Positions 1 to 7,946 of a stretch of 37,838 bases of DNA are shown piece after piece. The notes beneath the pieces are model-generated. The model was given only the letters and a program-made list of their open reading frames with translations. It had not been told where the DNA came from and ran no database searches. Source of the DNA: Rhodospirillaceae bacterium (lineage in GTDB: Bacteria > Pseudomonadota > Alphaproteobacteria > Bin65). The DNA lies in the NCBI GenBank assembly GCA_009840595.1, contig VXNK01000115.1, positions 426 through 38,263 on the forward strand, written 5' to 3'. The stretch's first letter is position 1. Every line of letters starts with the position of its first letter. The translations under genes were made by a program, and so were the position numbers.

Positions 1-1278
1 AATTATCCCCCGACCCCTGCGGCCGCAACCCCCCAACAGCTCCCCGCCCTCGCCGCGCGGGCGCGGGCCGCGGCGTCGGTCATGACCGGCGCGGCCGAGG
101 CGGCGAAGAACGCGGCGCTGGCGGCGGCGGCGGCGGCCCTGCGGGCGCGGGAAGGCGAACTGCTGGACGCAAACGCACGCGACCTCGAAGATACGGCGGG
201 CCGGGACGTCAACGGCGCCTTCATCGACCGGCTGACCCTGAACCCGGAACGCGTCGAGGCGATGGCGCAGGGGCTGGAGGCGGTCGCCGCCCTGCCCGAC
301 CCGGTCGGCAGCGTCGCCGCCGAGTGGGACCGGCCCAACGGCCTGCGCATTTCCCGGGTGCGCACGCCGCTCGGCGTGATCGGCATCATCTACGAATCCC
401 GGCCCAACGTCACCGCCGACGCTGGCGCGCTGTGCCTGAAATCCGGCAACGCCGCCATCCTGCGCGGCGGCCGGGAGAGCTTCCACACCTCGCGCCCGAT
501 CGTCGACTGCCTGCGCCACGGCCTGCGCGCCGCCGGCCTGCCGGAAGACGCGGTGCAGATCGTCCCGACGACCGACCGGGCGGCGGTCGGCGCCATGCTG
601 CGCATGAACCGGCATATCGACATCATCGTGCCGCGCGGCGGCAAGGGCCTGATCGCCCGGGTCCAGGAGGAGAGCCGCGTCCCGGTGATCGCCCATCTGG
701 ACGGCAACTGCCATGTCTATGTCGACGCCGCGGCGGACCTGGATATGGCGCGGCAGGTCACGCTGAACGCCAAGACCCGCCGGCCCGGCATCTGCGGCGC
801 GGCGGAGACCCTGCTGGTCGACCGCCAGGCGCACAACAGCCATCTGGCGCCCATCGTGGGCGACCTGCTGGAGGCCGGCGTGGAAATCCGCGGCGACAGC
901 GCGACCCAGGCGATCGACCGGCGGATCGCGGCGGCGACCGAAGAAGACTGGGACACCGAATATCTCGACTGGATCATGGCGGTGAAGCTGGTCGACGGCG
1001 TCGACGGCGCGATCGACCATATCGAACGCCACGGCAGCAGCCACACGGATTCGATCATCACCGAGGACGAAGCGGTCGCCGAGAAATTCCTCGGCGCGGT
1101 GGACAGCGCCATCGTGCTGTGGAACGCCTCGACCCAGTTCGCCGACGGCGGCGAGTTCGGCATGGGCGCGGAGATCGGCATCTCGACCGGCAAGCTGCAC
1201 GCCCGCGGCCCGGTCGGCCTGGAGCAGCTCACCAGCTTCAAATACGTCGTGCGCGGCGACGGGCAGGTCCGGCCCTGA
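1..1278 (+). CDS. proA: Gamma-glutamyl phosphate reductase, 5' end cut by window
   Basis: Second step of proline synthesis: reduces gamma-glutamyl phosphate to glutamate semialdehyde with NADPH, in the cytosol. The reading frame is open to base 1. Residues encoded before the first ATG (82) still look like the family N-terminus (an Ala/Arg-rich helix leading into EAAKNAAL), so the true start is probably upstream of the window and ATG 82 is only an internal Met. No ATG, GTG or TTG lies in frame between 1 and 81. Counting from ATG 82, the catalytic cysteine is Cys238 in the motif [11 protein letters not shown], and the conserved segments [16 protein letters not shown] and [10 protein letters not shown] are present. 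The stop overlaps the proposed nadD start, suggesting translational coupling. Identification is firm; only the start is uncertain. Confidence 0.95.
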   Translation, partial: NYPPTPAAATPQQLPALAARARAAASVMTGAAEAAKNAALAAAAAALRAREGELLDANARDLEDTAGRDVNGAFIDRLTLNPERVEAMAQGLEAVAALPDPVGSVAAEWDRPNGLRISRVRTPLGVIGIIYESRPNVTADAGALCLKSGNAAILRGGRESFHTSRPIVDCLRHGLRAAGLPEDAVQIVPTTDRAAVGAMLRMNRHIDIIVPRGGKGLIARVQEESRVPVIAHLDGNCHVYVDAAADLDMARQVTLNAKTRRPGICGAAETLLVDRQAHNSHLAPIVGDLLEAGVEIRGDSATQAIDRRIAAATEEDWDTEYLDWIMAVKLVDGVDGAIDHIERHGSSHTDSIITEDEAVAEKFLGAVDSAIVLWNASTQFADGGEFGMGAEIGISTGKLHARGPVGLEQLTSFKYVVRGDGQVRP

Positions 1279-1913
1279 CTCTCTGGACGCCGTCCGCTCC
1301 CAGCACCTTCGCCCGCAGGACCGTCGGCCTGTTCGGCGGGTCGTTCAATCCGGCCCATGACGGCCACCGGCACATTGCGCTGGCGGCGCTGGCCGGCCTC
1401 GGGCTGGACGAAATCTGGTGGCTGGTCTCGCCGCAGAACCCGCTGAAGGCCGACGACGGGATGCTGCCGCTGGCCGACCGGCTGGCGTCGGCGGCCCGCA
1501 TGGCCCGGCACCCGGCGATGCGCGCGACCGCTCTCGAGGCCGGCCTGGGCACCAGTTACACCGCCGATACGCTGGCAAGAATAAAGGCGCTGTATCCGCG
1601 CAACAGATTCGTTTGGATCATGGGCGCCGACAACCTGGTCCAGATACCCAGATGGAAAGATTGGTCATCGATCTTTAACGCCATTCCCGTTGCCGTGTTC
1701 GCCCGTCCGTCCTATTCTGCCCGTGCGTTATCCGGCGCGGCGGCGCAGCGGTTCGCCCGCCGCCGGGTGCCGGAGAACCGCGCGCGTCGCCTGGCGCGGT
1801 GCGCGCCGCCGGCCTGGACCTTCATTCATTGCCGGCTGCACGATGCGTCGGCGAGCGCGATCCGCGCCGGGACGGCGGCTTCCCCGGAAGCGGCGTTTCC
1901 GGCGGAAACGTGA
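1275..1913 (+). CDS. nadD: Nicotinate-nucleotide adenylyltransferase, unusual start
   Basis: Adenylates nicotinate mononucleotide to deamido-NAD in NAD synthesis. The nucleotide-binding motif [11 protein letters not shown] lies near the N-terminus, followed by [11 protein letters not shown], a central WIMGADNL and a C-terminal SASAIRAG matching the ISxTxIR motif. Length of about 212 residues fits the family. There is no ATG, GTG or TTG in frame between the proA reading frame and the nucleotide-binding motif. The best candidate is CTG at 1275, which overlaps the proA stop (CTGA) and has AGG seven bases upstream. It gives a natural-length protein with about 16 residues before [10 protein letters not shown] sequencing error is the alternative. 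The product assignment is secure, the start is not. Confidence 0.88.
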   Translation: MTLWTPSAPSTFARRTVGLFGGSFNPAHDGHRHIALAALAGLGLDEIWWLVSPQNPLKADDGMLPLADRLASAARMARHPAMRATALEAGLGTSYTADTLARIKALYPRNRFVWIMGADNLVQIPRWKDWSSIFNAIPVAVFARPSYSARALSGAAAQRFARRRVPENRARRLARCAPPAWTFIHCRLHDASASAIRAGTAASPEAAFPAET

Positions 1914-1979
1914 ACCGGCGTCCGGCGGCGCGACCTGCCGGGCGCGATCGAAACGGGAGGCCCGAAGATCCGCCACACA

Positions 1980-2357
1980 TTGCGTGACTTACCCTCGGCC
2001 GACGCGCTGAAATCCGTTGCCGAGACCTCGCTCGACGATGACAAGGCCGAAGACATCGTCGTTATCGACCTGGCCGGACGGGCCGGGTTCGCAGATTACA
2101 TGGTCATCGCCACCGGCCGCTCGGACCGCCATGTCCACGCGATGGCCGACCGCCTGATTCGAAAAATGATGCAAGCCGGGCTGCCGTCGGTCCCCGCCGA
2201 AGGGATCGAACGCAGCGACTGGGTGCTGATCGACGGCGGCGACGTGATCGTCCACCTCTTCAAGCCGGAAGTCCGCAGCTTCTACAATCTGGAAAAGCTG
2301 TGGAACGAGGAAGCCGGCGCGCGGGACGGGGCGCGGGCGCTGGAGATGGCCGGCTAG
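1980..2357 (+). CDS. rsfS: Ribosomal silencing factor RsfS
   Basis: Small cytosolic protein that binds uL14 on the large ribosomal subunit and blocks subunit joining in starvation. The family core is present: KAEDIVVIDLAG, ADYMVIATGRSDRHV, then DWVLIDGGDVIVHLF and YNLEKLW. Length of 125 residues is normal. It follows nadD, as in many alphaproteobacteria, in the same frame after the nadD stop. The start used is TTG 1980, but the only good Shine-Dalgarno (GGGAGG at 1955-1960) is 19 bases away from it and sits an ideal 7 bases before an ATC codon at 1968. A rare ATC start adding four residues is therefore possible. Confidence 0.93.
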   Translation: MRDLPSADALKSVAETSLDDDKAEDIVVIDLAGRAGFADYMVIATGRSDRHVHAMADRLIRKMMQAGLPSVPAEGIERSDWVLIDGGDVIVHLFKPEVRSFYNLEKLWNEEAGARDGARALEMAG

Positions 2358-2444
2358 GGCGACCTCCGCCGCCATGGCACGGCTGATGGACGGACCGGGC
2401 GAACCGGACGCGCGACGGCAACCGGCCGGCGGAGCCCGGATGCG

Positions 2445-2900
2445 ATGCGCATTTGCGTGATCGCCGTCGGCCGGCTGCGCGACGGCGCCCCGAAAGACCT
2501 TTTCGCAACCTATTCGAAGCGGCTGCCCTGGCCGCTAGCGGTGATCGAGATTGCCGAGCGCGGCAACGATCCGCCGGCCGTCCGGGTGCAGCGCGAGGGC
2601 GAAGCGTTGCGCCGCCGCCTGCCGGAAGGGCCGCTGGTCGTGCTGGACCGGTCGGGAACCGACCTGACCAGCGAGGCGCTCGCCGGGGCCCTGGCGCGCT
2701 ATCGCGACAACGGGGCCGCAACGGTCGCCTTCGCCATCGGCGGCGCCGACGGCCACGCGCTGGAAACCCTGGCGGCGGCGGATCTCGTGCTGTCCTTCGG
2801 CAAGGCGACCTGGCCGCACCAGCTGGTCCGCGTCATGCTCGCCGAACAGCTCTACCGGGCCTCCACGATCCTCGCCGGGCACCCGTATCACCGGGGATAG
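2445..2900 (+). CDS. rlmH: 23S rRNA pseudouridine(1915) N3-methyltransferase RlmH
   Basis: SPOUT-class methyltransferase that methylates pseudouridine 1915 in helix 69 of 23S rRNA. The sequence shows the short family architecture (151 residues): MRICVIAVGRL at the start, FAIGGADGHALE forming the knotted SAM site, and the C-terminal HPYHRG. Position after rsfS is the usual arrangement. Start ATG 2445 gives the canonical N-terminus. The flanking 2358-2444 gap shows no further gene. Confidence 0.95.
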   Translation: MRICVIAVGRLRDGAPKDLFATYSKRLPWPLAVIEIAERGNDPPAVRVQREGEALRRRLPEGPLVVLDRSGTDLTSEALAGALARYRDNGAATVAFAIGGADGHALETLAAADLVLSFGKATWPHQLVRVMLAEQLYRASTILAGHPYHRG

Positions 2901-3089
2901 GGCAAGCGGTGTGCGGCGGAGAATGCAAGGCGCCGGCCAACCCGGATTTTCGGGACTCCGGGATTATCGGAGCGCAGGATCGGCAGCGGCGAATTCAGGC
3001 CGGCGCCGGTGCAGGATTTTCCGGTTGTCCCCGGCACCCTAATGTTACATTATAACATTTGTGAATTCCTCTTCGCGGGAGTCGTGCCG
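2901..3089. other. Intergenic region with znuA control signals
   Basis: The 189-base gap between rlmH and znuA. It holds a 10-bp GC-rich inverted repeat (2929-2938 with 2998-3007), a small hairpin around 2941-2962 that could end the rlmH transcript (no T-run, so weak), and the Zur-type palindrome described separately. A longer in-frame start for znuA at 3009 was not used because it would place 27 unconventional residues before the signal peptide. Confidence 0.4.
3041..3059. promoter_or_regulatory. Zur-type operator upstream of znuA
   Basis: AATGTTACATTATAACATT, a palindrome with 7-bp arms around 5 bp, is strikingly AT-rich in a GC-rich genome and lies 31 bases before the znuA start. It resembles the known proteobacterial Zur consensus built on TGTTATA half-sites. 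The core TGTTACATTATAACA fits TRTTAYANNATAAYA, which the palindrome before the next gene also fits. A Zur-like gene is encoded two genes downstream. Assignment to Zur is inference from this agreement. Confidence 0.7.
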
Positions 3090-4148
3090 ATGACCGGCCT
3101 GAAATTCCGGAATGCCGCGCCTGTCGCCGGTGCGGCTTTCGCTGCGCTCGCCGTTGCCGCTTTCGCGGCCGGCGCCGCTGCCCCGGCGTATGCCGAGGCG
3201 CCGCGGGTCGTGGCCACGATCAAGCCGATCCATGCGCTGGCGGCGGCGGTCATGGACGGAGTCGGCACGCCGGCGCTGCTCACCCGCGGCACGACCTCGC
3301 CGCACGGCATAAACCTCAAGCCGTCCCAGGCGCGTATGCTGGCCCAGGCCAGGGTGGTGATCTGGATCGGGCCGGCGCTCGAACTGGCGATCGCGAAACC
3401 GGTCAGGAACCTGGCCGGCAAGGCGGTTTCGGTCGCGCTTCAGGACGCGCCGGGCGTCCGCCTCCTCAAGCTGCGCGAGGGCGGCCTCTGGGAAGAGCAC
3501 GATCACGGCGACCATGACGATCATGGCGACCACGGGCACGGCCACAAGGACGACGACCATAAGGGCCATGACGATCATGGCCACAAGGACGACAACCATA
3601 AAGGTCATGACGACCATGACGGGGAACGGGCCGACGTCGACGCGCATATCTGGCTGGACCCGCAGAACGCCATCGCCATGACCCGGGCGATCGCCGAAGC
3701 GCTGGCCCGCGCCGACGCGCCGAACGCCGCCACCTACCGGGCCAACGCCGCCGCGTCGATCAGCCGGCTCAAGGCGCTCGACGCCGAGATCGCGAAGGCG
3801 CTCCGGCCCGTCCGGGGCAAGCGCTACATCGTGTTCCACGACGCCTATCAGTATTTCGAGAAACGCTACCGCCTGACGCCGGCCGGCTCGGTCACCGTCG
3901 ATCCGCACCGGGCACCGTCGCCGCGCCGCCTGTACGACATCCGCACCCGGATTCTCGAGCGCAGGGTGTCCTGTGTGTTCCGCGAGCCGCAGTTCGAGCC
4001 GAAGATCGTCAACGTGCTGGTGCGGGGCACCTCCGCGAAGGTCGGTACGCTGGATCCGGTCGGCGCCGGCCTGCCCGCCGGCAAGAACGCCTACGCAACG
4101 CTGCTGCGCCGCCTCGCCGCCGGCTTGCGCGCCTGTCTCGCGGGGTAA
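3090..4148 (+). CDS. znuA: Zinc ABC transporter substrate-binding protein, ZnuA type
   Basis: Periplasmic zinc-binding protein (cluster 9 solute-binding family). ATG 3090 is chosen because GGGAG lies 8 bases upstream and it starts a clean signal peptide (about 35 residues, ending AYA). Metal ligands expected in ZnuA are visible: His72 in SPHGINLKPS, His186 in DAHIWLDP, His250 in VFHDAYQYFE and Asp322 in GTLDPVG. Between residues 137 and 176 there is a charged loop with 14 histidines, the hallmark of zinc rather than manganese binders. Length 352. Neighbours are a histidine-rich outer-membrane protein and a Zur-type regulator; no permease (ZnuB) or ATPase (ZnuC) gene lies in the window, so they must be elsewhere. 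Likely repressed by Zur when zinc is sufficient. Confidence 0.92.
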   Translation: MTGLKFRNAAPVAGAAFAALAVAAFAAGAAAPAYAEAPRVVATIKPIHALAAAVMDGVGTPALLTRGTTSPHGINLKPSQARMLAQARVVIWIGPALELAIAKPVRNLAGKAVSVALQDAPGVRLLKLREGGLWEEHDHGDHDDHGDHGHGHKDDDHKGHDDHGHKDDNHKGHDDHDGERADVDAHIWLDPQNAIAMTRAIAEALARADAPNAATYRANAAASISRLKALDAEIAKALRPVRGKRYIVFHDAYQYFEKRYRLTPAGSVTVDPHRAPSPRRLYDIRTRILERRVSCVFREPQFEPKIVNVLVRGTSAKVGTLDPVGAGLPAGKNAYATLLRRLAAGLRACLAG

Positions 4149-4190
4149 ATGCGCCGGCGCCGCCGCCAATGCCCCAAGCCTTATCCAGAT

Positions 4191-4217
4191 ACGATATATT
4201 ATAAAATAATATATCGT
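4191..4217. promoter_or_regulatory. 27-bp perfect palindrome, Zur-type operator candidate
   Basis: Two perfect 12-bp arms flank a 3-bp centre; the element is almost entirely A and T and ends 26 bases before the ATG of the histidine-rich barrel gene. Its core TATTATAAAATAATA fits the same pattern (TRTTAYANNATAAYA) as the operator before znuA. It could also fold as a hairpin at the end of the znuA transcript. The operator reading is favoured because of position and shared core. Confidence 0.6.
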
Positions 4218-4243
4218 TGAATTACATCGACGGAGATTATCGC

Positions 4244-5881
4244 ATGCGAAATCGGACGGGAAATGACCGGGCCCGACCCGGCGTCCTCGCGACACTGACG
4301 GGCGCCCTGCTGGCATCGGCGGTTGTGGCGGCGCTCGCTACCGAAGCGGTCGCACAGACCAACGCGCAACGCCTCAAGCTTCTGGAGCAGACGGTGAAGG
4401 AGCTGCTGGCGCGCGACGAGGCGCGCGAGCGCAAGATGAAGGCGATGGAGGCCGAACTGAAGCGGCTGCGCCGGGGGCGCGGCCTGGCCACCGTGGCGCC
4501 CAAGAGCAAGAAGGCCCCCGACAGTCATGACGACCACGGTCATGCCCACGCCAAGAAACCGGCAGCCGGGAAGGAAGAGAAGGCGGACGACCACGCCGGA
4601 CACGACCACGGCCACAAAGCCGACGACCATGCCGACGAACACGCGGCTGAGGTCTGGTCCGCCCGGGTCGGCGACGGCGTGCTGCGCCTGAAGCGCCTCG
4701 GCATGGATGTGGATGTCGCCATGGGCGCCAGCACCGCCAAGGGCGAGGAAATGGAAGCCCTGTTCGGCGGCCATCACGATCCCAAGCGGACCGGCTTCAC
4801 GCTGCAATCCGCCGAACTTTCGATCGCCGGCTCGTTCGATCCCTATTTCGACGCCTTTTTCGGCGCCGCCCTGACCCTCGACGCAGAGGGCGAAAGCGGC
4901 CTGGAGATCGAGGAAGCCTGGGTCCGTTCGAAATGGCTGCGCGGCGGCCTGCGCCTGAAGGTCGGGCAGTTCTACGCCCCCTTCGGCGTCGTCAACCGGT
5001 CCCATCTGCACGACTGGGCCTGGCAGACCCAGCCGATCGCCGCCACCCGGGGGTTCGGCGGCGACGGCGCCCGCGGTCTCGGCGTGGAGGCGGAGGCCCG
5101 GCTGTCCAACGCCGGCGCGTGGCGCAGCTCCCTGTTCGTCAGCATGCAGAACCGGCGCAGCATCCATGACCACGGCCATGGCGAGGAAGAGGAGGGGATC
5201 CCTGATCATTCGCACGAAAGCGATGGTACTGTGATCCCTGGGGAGGACGACCATGACCACGAGCACGAACACGAGGCCGGGACCGACGCCAACGGGCTGG
5301 AGGATTTCTCCTATACGGTCCGGATGGAAAACCGGTTAGCGGTCTCGCCGCAAACGACGCTTGCGTTCGGCGGTTCGGCGATGTTCGAGCCGAATCCGGA
5401 CGGCAGCGACAGCCGGGCCACGATCTTCGGCGGCGACGTTGCGGTCAGTCATCGCCTGCCCTCGAAAGGCCGGATCGAGCTGCGCGCAGAATACATGCAC
5501 CGGAATGCCAAGATGGCCGAACATCACGAAGATGACGACGAAGAGGAACATGAGGAACTGATTCGCGTCCAGAATTACGGCTTCTACGTTCAGGGCATGT
5601 ACCACACGCCGGACGGCTGGGGCTTCGGCCTGCGCTACGAACGGGCCGGCGGCAGCGGCGGCGAGGCCGCAGAACGGGCGGAAGACCCGATGCGCGGCAA
5701 CCGGACCCGGATTTCGCCGGTCCTGCTCTGGCAGTTTTCCGAACTCGGCAAGCTGAAGATGCAGTACAACTTCGACCGCGCCGACTTCCTGGACGAGAAA
5801 CGCTTCGCGCATTCCGTGTTCCTGAGCGCGAGTTGGTCCTTCGGCCTCGGCGCCCCGGATCACGCCGGCCACGGCCACTGA
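4244..5881 (+). CDS. Histidine-rich porin-like outer-membrane protein, putative zinc uptake
   Basis: Predicted outer-membrane beta-barrel of 545 residues. ATG 4244 has GGAG 8 bases upstream; an in-frame TTG at 4217 lies inside the palindrome and was rejected. Order of parts: signal peptide (ends near AVAQ, residue 27), a charged helix likely to form a coiled coil (about 27-67), a His/Asp-rich segment (about 80-125), then alternating amphipathic strands typical of porins, such as GGLRLKVGQFYAPFG. Two more acidic-histidine loops lie inside the barrel region, and the C-terminus ends DHAGHGH, not in the usual terminal aromatic residue. No TonB plug is recognisable, so it is not a ZnuD-type receptor. 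Location after znuA, the operator-like palindrome and the downstream Zur gene suggest zinc capture or passage at the outer membrane. Function is inferred. Confidence 0.75.
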   Translation: MRNRTGNDRARPGVLATLTGALLASAVVAALATEAVAQTNAQRLKLLEQTVKELLARDEARERKMKAMEAELKRLRRGRGLATVAPKSKKAPDSHDDHGHAHAKKPAAGKEEKADDHAGHDHGHKADDHADEHAAEVWSARVGDGVLRLKRLGMDVDVAMGASTAKGEEMEALFGGHHDPKRTGFTLQSAELSIAGSFDPYFDAFFGAALTLDAEGESGLEIEEAWVRSKWLRGGLRLKVGQFYAPFGVVNRSHLHDWAWQTQPIAATRGFGGDGARGLGVEAEARLSNAGAWRSSLFVSMQNRRSIHDHGHGEEEEGIPDHSHESDGTVIPGEDDHDHEHEHEAGTDANGLEDFSYTVRMENRLAVSPQTTLAFGGSAMFEPNPDGSDSRATIFGGDVAVSHRLPSKGRIELRAEYMHRNAKMAEHHEDDDEEEHEELIRVQNYGFYVQGMYHTPDGWGFGLRYERAGGSGGEAAERAEDPMRGNRTRISPVLLWQFSELGKLKMQYNFDRADFLDEKRFAHSVFLSASWSFGLGAPDHAGHGH

Positions 5882-5978
5882 GCCGGCCGGCTGCAGTTCG
5901 ATCGTCTTGCAGGGCCGCCGGCGCCCGCTTAAGTTAAATCCGTCGAGACTGGCGGGCCCGGCGGAACTGCGACGGCCG

Positions 5979-6377
5979 ATGCGCAAGCAGGGTGCAAAGA
6001 TTCAATCGGAGGTGCTGGCGGCGCTGCGCCGTCAGGCGAAGCCGCTGTCCGCCTACGAAATCCTCGCCCGGCTCAACCGGAAGAACGGCAAGCTCGCGCC
6101 GCCGACGATCTACCGGGCGCTGGCCTCGCTGATCGAGCAGGGCCGGGTCCACCGGATCGAATCGATCAACGCCTTCGTCGCCTGCCAAAGCCTGGGGCAC
6201 GCCCACACCTCGGTGCTGTCGATCTGCGACGATTGCGGCGCGGTCGAGGAGCATCACGACGACGCGCTGCTGCAAAACCTCTCGGCGCTCACCGAACGGT
6301 CCGGCTTCAACCCGTCGCACCACATCATCGAAGTCCACGGCCGCTGCACCGGCTGCGGCCCGGAAGCGGCCGAATAG
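5979..6377 (+). CDS. zur: Fur-family regulator, Zur type
   Basis: DNA-binding repressor of zinc uptake genes. The 132-residue protein has the Fur winged helix (PLSAYEILARL, then PPTIYRALASLIEQG) and the metal signature: HAH at 74-76, CDDC (Cys83, Cys86) and C-terminal CTGC (Cys123, Cys126) for the structural zinc. ATG 5979 gives a family-length N-terminus, although no strong ribosome site precedes it; an in-frame TTG at 5907 would add 24 atypical residues. It lies 97 bases after the barrel gene in the same direction. Zur rather than Fur, PerR or Irr is concluded mainly from its neighbours and the metal motifs. No palindrome like those before znuA and the barrel gene was seen directly before it. 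Confidence 0.87.
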   Translation: MRKQGAKIQSEVLAALRRQAKPLSAYEILARLNRKNGKLAPPTIYRALASLIEQGRVHRIESINAFVACQSLGHAHTSVLSICDDCGAVEEHHDDALLQNLSALTERSGFNPSHHIIEVHGRCTGCGPEAAE

Positions 6378-6388
6378 CAGGCGCCGCA

Positions 6389-6543
6389 TCCTTCGAGACG
6401 GGCGTTTCGAGACGGCGCTTCGCGCCTCCTCAACGCCCTCCTCAGGATGAAGGGTTTGTATATTTCCACATTTGCGGCTTCATCCTGAGGAGAGGTTGAG
6501 GAGCGATCCGAAGGATTGCGTCGCGAAACCTCGTCTCGAAGGA
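6389..6543. repeat. Imperfect palindromic intergenic element
   Basis: A 155-bp imperfect inverted repeat fills the gap between the converging zur and lpdA genes. The outer arms TCCTTCGAGACG (6389-6400) and CGTCTCGAAGGA (6532-6543) match perfectly. Inner arms are 6426-6434 with 6495-6503, and 6438-6450 with 6480-6492. The centre (about 6451-6479) is AT-rich. It could fold into a long cruciform or RNA hairpin and act as a two-way terminator. Elements of this look are common between convergent genes in alphaproteobacteria; copy number in this genome is unknown. Confidence 0.75.
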
Positions 6544-6546
6544 CCG

Positions 6547-7941
6547 CTACCGCTGCCGTGCCGCACCGCTTACGTCCAGCGCCGCTTCGCGGACGGCTTC
6601 GTTGTAGGTCGGGTGGGCGTGGAAGCAGCGGGCGAGGTCTTCGGCGCAGCCGCCGAACTCCATGACGTTGACGACCTCGTGGATCGTGTTGCCGGCCTCC
6701 GGGCCGACGATATGGGCGCCGAGGATGCGGTCGGTTCCGGCGTCGGCGAGGATCTTAACCATGCCGTCGGTCTCGCCGGTGCAGATCGCCCGGCTGTTGG
6801 CGCCGAACGGGAATTTACCGGCCCGGTAAGCGATCCCCGCCTCCTTGAGTTGCTCCTCCGTCCTGCCGACCGACGCGACCTCGGGCCAGGTGTAGACGAT
6901 GCCGGGCACCGTTTCGTAATTGACGTGCCCGGCCTGACCCGCGAGCAGCTCGGCCAGCGCCACGCCCTCCTCCTCCGCCTTGTGGGCCAGCATCGGGCCG
7001 GGCACGACATCGCCGATGGCGTAGACGCCGTCCGCCGCGGTGCGGAACCGCCCGTCGACCGGGATGAAGCCGCGCGCGTCGGGCTCGATGCCGGCGGCCT
7101 CCAGGCCGAGCCCCTCGGTGAAGGGCCGGCGGCCGATCGCGACCAGGACGACGTCCGCCTTCAGGCTCTCGGCGTCGCCGCCTTTCGCCGGTTCTATAGC
7201 GAGCGTGACGCCGCCGCGCCCCTTCTTCGCGCCGGTCACCTTGCGGCCGAGGCGGAACTCCAGCCCCTGTTTCTTGAGAATCCGCTGGACCTGCTTGGCG
7301 ATCTCGCCGTCCATGCCGGGCAGGATGCGGTCGAGGAATTCGACCACCGTGACCTGCGCGCCGAGCCGGGCCCAGACCGAGCCCATCTCCAGCCCGATAT
7401 AGCCGGCGCCGATCACCGCCAGCGTCTTCGGCACCGTGCCGAGCGCCAACGCGCCGGTCGAGGAGACGATGCGCTTTTCGTCGATCTCGACGCCGGGCAA
7501 CGGCATGACGTCCGAGCCGGTGGCGATGACGATGTGTTTCGCCGCGTAGCGCGCGCCGGCGACCTCGACCGCGCCGGGTCCGGCGAGCCGGCCGCGGCCC
7601 TTCAGATGGTCGATCCCGTTCTTCTTGAACAGGTAGGCGACGCCCTTCGTCAGCTTGTCGACCACGCCGTCCTTGCGCGCCATCATGGCCCCGAGGTTCA
7701 GCGTCGCCGTCGCCTCGATGCCGTGTGCCGCCAGGCCGTGCTGCGCCTCGGCGAACTTCTCCGAGCTCTGGAGCAGCGCCTTGGACGGGATGCAGCCGAC
7801 ATTGAGGCAGGTGCCGCCCAGGGTCCCGCGCTGCTCGGCGACCGCCACGCGCATGCCGAGCTGGGCGCAGCGGATGGCGCAGACATAGCCGCCGGGCCCG
7901 GCGCCGATGACGATGACGTCGTAGCTGGTGTTCTCGGTCAT
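6547..7941 (-). CDS. lpdA: Dihydrolipoamide dehydrogenase (E3)
   Basis: FAD enzyme that reoxidises dihydrolipoamide in 2-oxoacid dehydrogenase complexes or the glycine cleavage system. Visible features: Rossmann motif VIGAGPGGYV near the N-terminus, redox-active disulfide Cys45/Cys50 in GGTCLNVGCIPSK, a second dinucleotide motif GAGYIGLEMG, and the C-terminal HPTYNE (His443, Glu448) that completes the active site. Length 464 is normal. ATG 7941 gives the usual N-terminus; an in-frame ATG at 7950 would overlap the stop of the upstream DUF2834 gene by four bases (ATGA) and is an equally reasonable, translationally coupled start. No E1 or E2 gene is nearby, so the partner complex cannot be named. 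Confidence 0.95.
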   Translation of the reverse strand: MTENTSYDVIVIGAGPGGYVCAIRCAQLGMRVAVAEQRGTLGGTCLNVGCIPSKALLQSSEKFAEAQHGLAAHGIEATATLNLGAMMARKDGVVDKLTKGVAYLFKKNGIDHLKGRGRLAGPGAVEVAGARYAAKHIVIATGSDVMPLPGVEIDEKRIVSSTGALALGTVPKTLAVIGAGYIGLEMGSVWARLGAQVTVVEFLDRILPGMDGEIAKQVQRILKKQGLEFRLGRKVTGAKKGRGGVTLAIEPAKGGDAESLKADVVLVAIGRRPFTEGLGLEAAGIEPDARGFIPVDGRFRTAADGVYAIGDVVPGPMLAHKAEEEGVALAELLAGQAGHVNYETVPGIVYTWPEVASVGRTEEQLKEAGIAYRAGKFPFGANSRAICTGETDGMVKILADAGTDRILGAHIVGPEAGNTIHEVVNVMEFGGCAEDLARCFHAHPTYNEAVREAALDVSGAARQR

Positions 7942-7946
7942 GGGCT

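Noticed and set aside
2929..3007. 10-bp inverted repeat as an rlmH terminator or operator
   Set aside because: Pure G/C arms 59 bases apart are expected by chance in this composition, and no T-run follows.
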